Positions 6,087 to 8,025 of a DNA stretch of 8,025 bases are shown here, one piece after another (position 1 is the first letter of the stretch; every line of letters starts with the position of its first letter). The position numbers were made by a program, and so were the translations under genes. The notes beneath the pieces were generated by a model. That model saw only the letters and a program-made list of their open reading frames with translations, ran no database searches and had not been told where the DNA came from. The stretch comes from Candidatus Profundicultor aquiphilus (GTDB lineage Bacteria; Atribacterota; Atribacteria; Atribacterales; Caldatribacteriaceae). Location of the stretch: NCBI GenBank assembly GCA_013314795.1, contig JABUEZ010000087.1, forward strand, positions 1-8,025, written 5' to 3'.

Positions 6087-6662
6087 ATGGAACGAGAAGA
6101 AATTCTGGAGTTGTTTCGAAAAGCCGGAGCGTTTCTGGAAGGACATTTTCTTTTGACATCGGGCTTGCACAGTCCCTATTACGTGGAAAAATTTCGGCTT
6201 CTCCAGTTTCCCAAATATGTGGAGATCCTGGTGCAGGAAATGGTGGCCAAGTTTCGGGAGAAAAAGGTGGACCTGGTAGTGGGGCCGGCAGTGGGAGGAA
6301 TAATCCTGGCCTATGAAGCAGCTCGACAGATAGGTGTGCCCATGGCTTTTACGGAAAGAGACGAGGGAAAAATGGTTTTTCGACGAGATTTCTCCATTCG
6401 AGAAGGAGAACATGTGCTCATTGTGGAGGATGTCATCACTACCGGTACATCTGTTCAGGAAGTGGTAAAAGCGGTTGAAGAAAAGGGAGCTTCGGTTGTG
6501 GGGATTGCAGCCCTGGTTGATCGGAGTGGGGGGAAAGTTACGTTTAATTACCCTTTTCAACCCCTGCTTCAGCTTGAGATTGCCACCTACTCTCCCGAAG
6601 AGTGTCCTCTTTGTCAGGAAAAAATTGCGTTGCAGAAACGAGGAAGTCGTTATCTCCGTTAG
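6087..6662 (+). CDS. pyrE: Orotate phosphoribosyltransferase, Thermus-type
   Basis: PyrE transfers phosphoribose from PRPP to orotate, giving OMP for PyrF. The 191-aa protein has the type-I PRTase core: FLLTSGLHSPYYVEKF (21-36) for orotate and dimer contacts, DLVVGPAVGG (62-71), the FTERDEGKMVFRR flexible region (88-100), and the PRPP-binding loop VLIVEDVITTGTS (110-122) with E114/D115. The C-terminal YSPEECPLCQ (168-177) with a CxxC pair (C173, C176), followed by a GSR end, is characteristic of the Thermus-type PyrE subfamily rather than the E. coli form. ATG 6087 is 4 nt after the pyrD stop, with GTGAGG (6073-6078) about 8 nt before it. The next gene starts 8 nt after its TAG, so co-translation is likely. 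Confidence 0.95.
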   Translation: MEREEILELFRKAGAFLEGHFLLTSGLHSPYYVEKFRLLQFPKYVEILVQEMVAKFREKKVDLVVGPAVGGIILAYEAARQIGVPMAFTERDEGKMVFRRDFSIREGEHVLIVEDVITTGTSVQEVVKAVEEKGASVVGIAALVDRSGGKVTFNYPFQPLLQLEIATYSPEECPLCQEKIALQKRGSRYLR

Positions 6663-6670
6663 GGATTGCC

Positions 6671-7870
6671 GTGCCCGAGTGGAAAACATTGCTTGACAGC
6701 GAATTTGACCTTTTTGAGCCGATTAACCTGGCACAAAACCTGGTGCGCATTGAAAGCGTATCCGGAGGTCAGGGGGAGAATCGTATTGCTCAGTTTATCG
6801 CCAATTATTTCATCGATCATCAAATCCCCGTAGAATGGCAGGAAGTAGAAGCGAACCGAGCTAACCTGGTGGCTGAGGTAAAAGGAGCCTTAGGTGAGGG
6901 GCCCTGTCTTTTATTGAACGGGCACATGGATACCGTTCCCATTGGGAGCGGATGGAAATATCCCCCTCTGGGTGGGGAAATTGTGAACAATCGCCTCTAT
7001 GGGCGTGGTGCCTGTGATATGAAAGGGGCACTGGCAGCCATGATGTACACCGCTAAGATGATCGCCCTTTTTGCTCCCTATCTTTACGGAAAGCTGAAGA
7101 TTCTTTTTGTTGTGGACGAAGAACAGGATAACTCTGGAATCAAGCGGTGGATTGAGCAGTACCACCGGGAAGGAGAAATGGTTGATTTTGCAGTAGTAGG
7201 GGAACCGACCGGTCTCAATATCAGTCTCGGTCATCGAGGTGTGGCCGCGTACCGGGTGGAGATTAAAGGGAAAGCGTGCCATGCAGCTGTGGCAGAACGG
7301 GGAGTCAACGCCGTCTATCTTGCTTCTCATATTATTCGGGAAATCGAGAAGTGGAATAAAGAACTCGAAAAGGCCAGAGACCCCGATCTGGGAAGCCCGG
7401 CTTTGAGTGTGGGAAAAATTCAGGGAGGGCTTTCCGCCAATGTTGTTCCGGAGAACTGCACATTTGAAGTTGATGTCCGTACCCTGCCTGATTTTCCTCT
7501 GGAGAAAGTCAGATCGATTCTGGAAGAGTCCATTGAGAAAGTTCGCAGGGAACGGGGCTTAGAATTTGAATACGTTCTCACTCAGTCCATTCCACACCTT
7601 CCCCCCAGCAGGGTTTCTCGAGAATTGAAAGTTGTTGACCTTCTTTCCCGTTCTATTGCTGAGGTTCCTGGAGAAATCCCCACATTTTCCCCCTTTCCCG
7701 CTTCCTGTGAAGCATCGTTCCTGGTTGAGGTGGGTATCCCAGCTTTGATCTTCGGTCCAGGTAAAATTGAGGAAGCGCATTCAGCCAATGAGTTTGTTTC
7801 GGTTACTGATATCGTTGCCGCGGGCAGGATTTATTCTCTCCTGGCCTTAAGGGTTTTGGGTGGAGAATAG
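6671..7870 (+). CDS. M20-family zinc metallopeptidase/amidohydrolase (ArgE/DapE-like), exact substrate unknown
   Basis: With GTG 6671 as start the protein is 399 aa, a normal length for the ArgE/DapE/ACY1/CPG2 family. The frame extends upstream into pyrE, but this GTG lies 6 nt after TAGGG (6660-6664, including the pyrE stop) and fits the family's N-terminus. All dinuclear zinc ligands are present: H85 in GHMDTVP (D87 beside it), bridging D116 in GRGACDMKG, E151 in VVDEEQD (E150 the general base), E178 in VVGEPTG and H370 in EEAHSANEF. The lid/dimerisation domain carries GKACHAAVAERGVNAV (200-215) with H204, and R270 in VDVRTLP. Such enzymes remove N-acyl groups from amino acids (ArgE, DapE) or cleave small peptides; family rank alone does not give the substrate. 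It is cytoplasmic, with no signal peptide. Being the last gene of the pyr transcription unit suggests co-regulation with UMP synthesis, though the link may be only positional. Confidence 0.88.
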   Translation: MPEWKTLLDSEFDLFEPINLAQNLVRIESVSGGQGENRIAQFIANYFIDHQIPVEWQEVEANRANLVAEVKGALGEGPCLLLNGHMDTVPIGSGWKYPPLGGEIVNNRLYGRGACDMKGALAAMMYTAKMIALFAPYLYGKLKILFVVDEEQDNSGIKRWIEQYHREGEMVDFAVVGEPTGLNISLGHRGVAAYRVEIKGKACHAAVAERGVNAVYLASHIIREIEKWNKELEKARDPDLGSPALSVGKIQGGLSANVVPENCTFEVDVRTLPDFPLEKVRSILEESIEKVRRERGLEFEYVLTQSIPHLPPSRVSRELKVVDLLSRSIAEVPGEIPTFSPFPASCEASFLVEVGIPALIFGPGKIEEAHSANEFVSVTDIVAAGRIYSLLALRVLGGE

Positions 7871-7939
7871 AGGGAAAGTGTGATAAGATGAGAATCGTGG
7901 TAGGATGTGTTGCTTTTTCTGGTTGCAGAGGGGGATTCT

Positions 7940-7958
7940 GAGAATAAAATGAATTCTC
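7940..7958 (+). other. Small hairpin over the candidate start codon of the last gene
   Basis: GAGAAT (7940-7945) and ATTCTC (7953-7958) can form a 6-bp stem with a 7-nt loop that contains the ATG at 7949. An overlapping 5-bp palindrome ATTCT-G-AGAAT lies at 7935-7945. The structure is weak and a regulatory role is only possible. Confidence 0.2.
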
Positions 7959-8025
7959 TCGGCACTTTTTTGCTCATTCTCCTTCTCGTTGCCATCAATG
8001 CCTTTTTCGCTGCTTCTGAAATTGC
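7949..8025 (+). CDS. CNNM/CorC-HlyC-type (DUF21) transmembrane protein, 5' end only
   Basis: Only the first 25 codons plus two bases are in the window. The N-terminus is a strongly hydrophobic helix (FLLILLLVAI) followed by NAFFAASEIA. That is the hallmark start of the DUF21 domain of CNNM/CorC-type proteins, often annotated as hemolysin-like, which are implicated in Mg2+ or other divalent cation transport and usually carry CBS and CorC domains further on. The start is uncertain. ATG 7949 gives the usual family N-terminus, but its nearest Shine-Dalgarno-like run (AGAGGGGGA, 7927-7935) is rather far. An upstream GTG (7907) or TTG (7910) in frame would add a short hydrophobic stretch (LLFLVAEGD). 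No terminator separates it from the M20 gene 78 nt upstream, so it may belong to the same transcript. CBS and CorC domains cannot be confirmed here. Confidence 0.65.
   Translation, partial: MNSLGTFLLILLLVAINAFFAASEI

Noticed and set aside
4781..6447. TACCGGTA copies at 4781-4788 (pyrK) and 6440-6447 (pyrE) as further operators
   Set aside because: Both encode Thr-Gly (ACC GGT) in conserved coding contexts, so protein sequence explains them.
6602..6671. Longer M20 protein starting inside pyrE at 6602
   Set aside because: The extra 23 residues are encoded within conserved pyrE C-terminal codons and do not resemble M20 N-termini; GTG 6671 has a plausible ribosome site.
6692..6720. TTGACA near the start of the M20 gene as a promoter
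   Set aside because: There is no acceptable -10 hexamer at 16-18 bp; GAGCCG sits at the expected place.
7888..7941. 17-codon ORF (starting MRIVVGCVAF) between the M20 gene and the CNNM-like gene
   Set aside because: Very short, no clear ribosome site and no recognised motif; likely chance.
1..8025. Mobile elements, CRISPR arrays, tRNA or rRNA genes
   Set aside because: No regularly spaced repeats, transposase-like frames, terminal inverted repeats or RNA-gene signatures were seen on either strand.

Overview
The window is a bacterial chromosome segment, roughly half GC by eye. All recognisable genes lie on the plus strand. It carries a compact de novo pyrimidine (UMP) operon, pyrB-pyrC-pyrF-pyrK-pyrD-pyrE, and an M20 metallopeptidase gene follows in the same transcription unit. 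Upstream are the 3' end of a C39-like (papain-fold) peptidase gene and a small lipoprotein gene. Downstream is the start of a CNNM/CorC-type (DUF21) membrane protein gene. There is no sign of mobile elements, CRISPR, rRNA or tRNA.

Organism: the class I PyrC, the two-subunit PyrK/PyrD(B) dihydroorotate dehydrogenase, the type-2 PyrF and the Thermus-family PyrE together point to an anaerobic or deep-branching, possibly thermophilic, bacterium (Atribacterota, Synergistota, Thermotogota or Firmicutes-like). This is inference only; the sequence alone does not fix the phylum.

Layout: (1) 1-331, tail of the C39-like gene, closed by a hairpin that includes its stop codon. (2) 465-1058, small lipoprotein with one transthyretin-like domain. 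(3) 1059-1275, the pyr control region: a perfect TTGACA -35 with a TATCCT -10, two TACCGGTA palindromes 77 bp apart with one overlapping the -10, a possible 29-codon leader ORF, an alternative antiterminator fold and a strong intrinsic terminator just before pyrB. (4) 1276-6662, six pyr genes overlapping or nearly abutting. (5) 6671-7870, M20 amidohydrolase/peptidase. (6) 7949-end, CNNM-like gene.

How the genes work together: PyrB condenses carbamoyl phosphate with aspartate, PyrC closes the ring, PyrD with PyrK oxidises dihydroorotate using NAD+, PyrE adds phosphoribose and PyrF decarboxylates OMP to UMP. Every step after carbamoyl phosphate is encoded here; carAB and a pyrR gene are not in view. 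The overlaps (19, 17, 4 and 4 bp) and 4- and 8-nt gaps imply translational coupling. The most interesting part is the pyrB leader. Its predicted transcript starts GGGUU, has a pyrimidine-rich terminator arm and lacks a recognisable PyrR site, so it may sense UTP through RNA polymerase and/or ribosome behaviour. The genes themselves are otherwise conventional.
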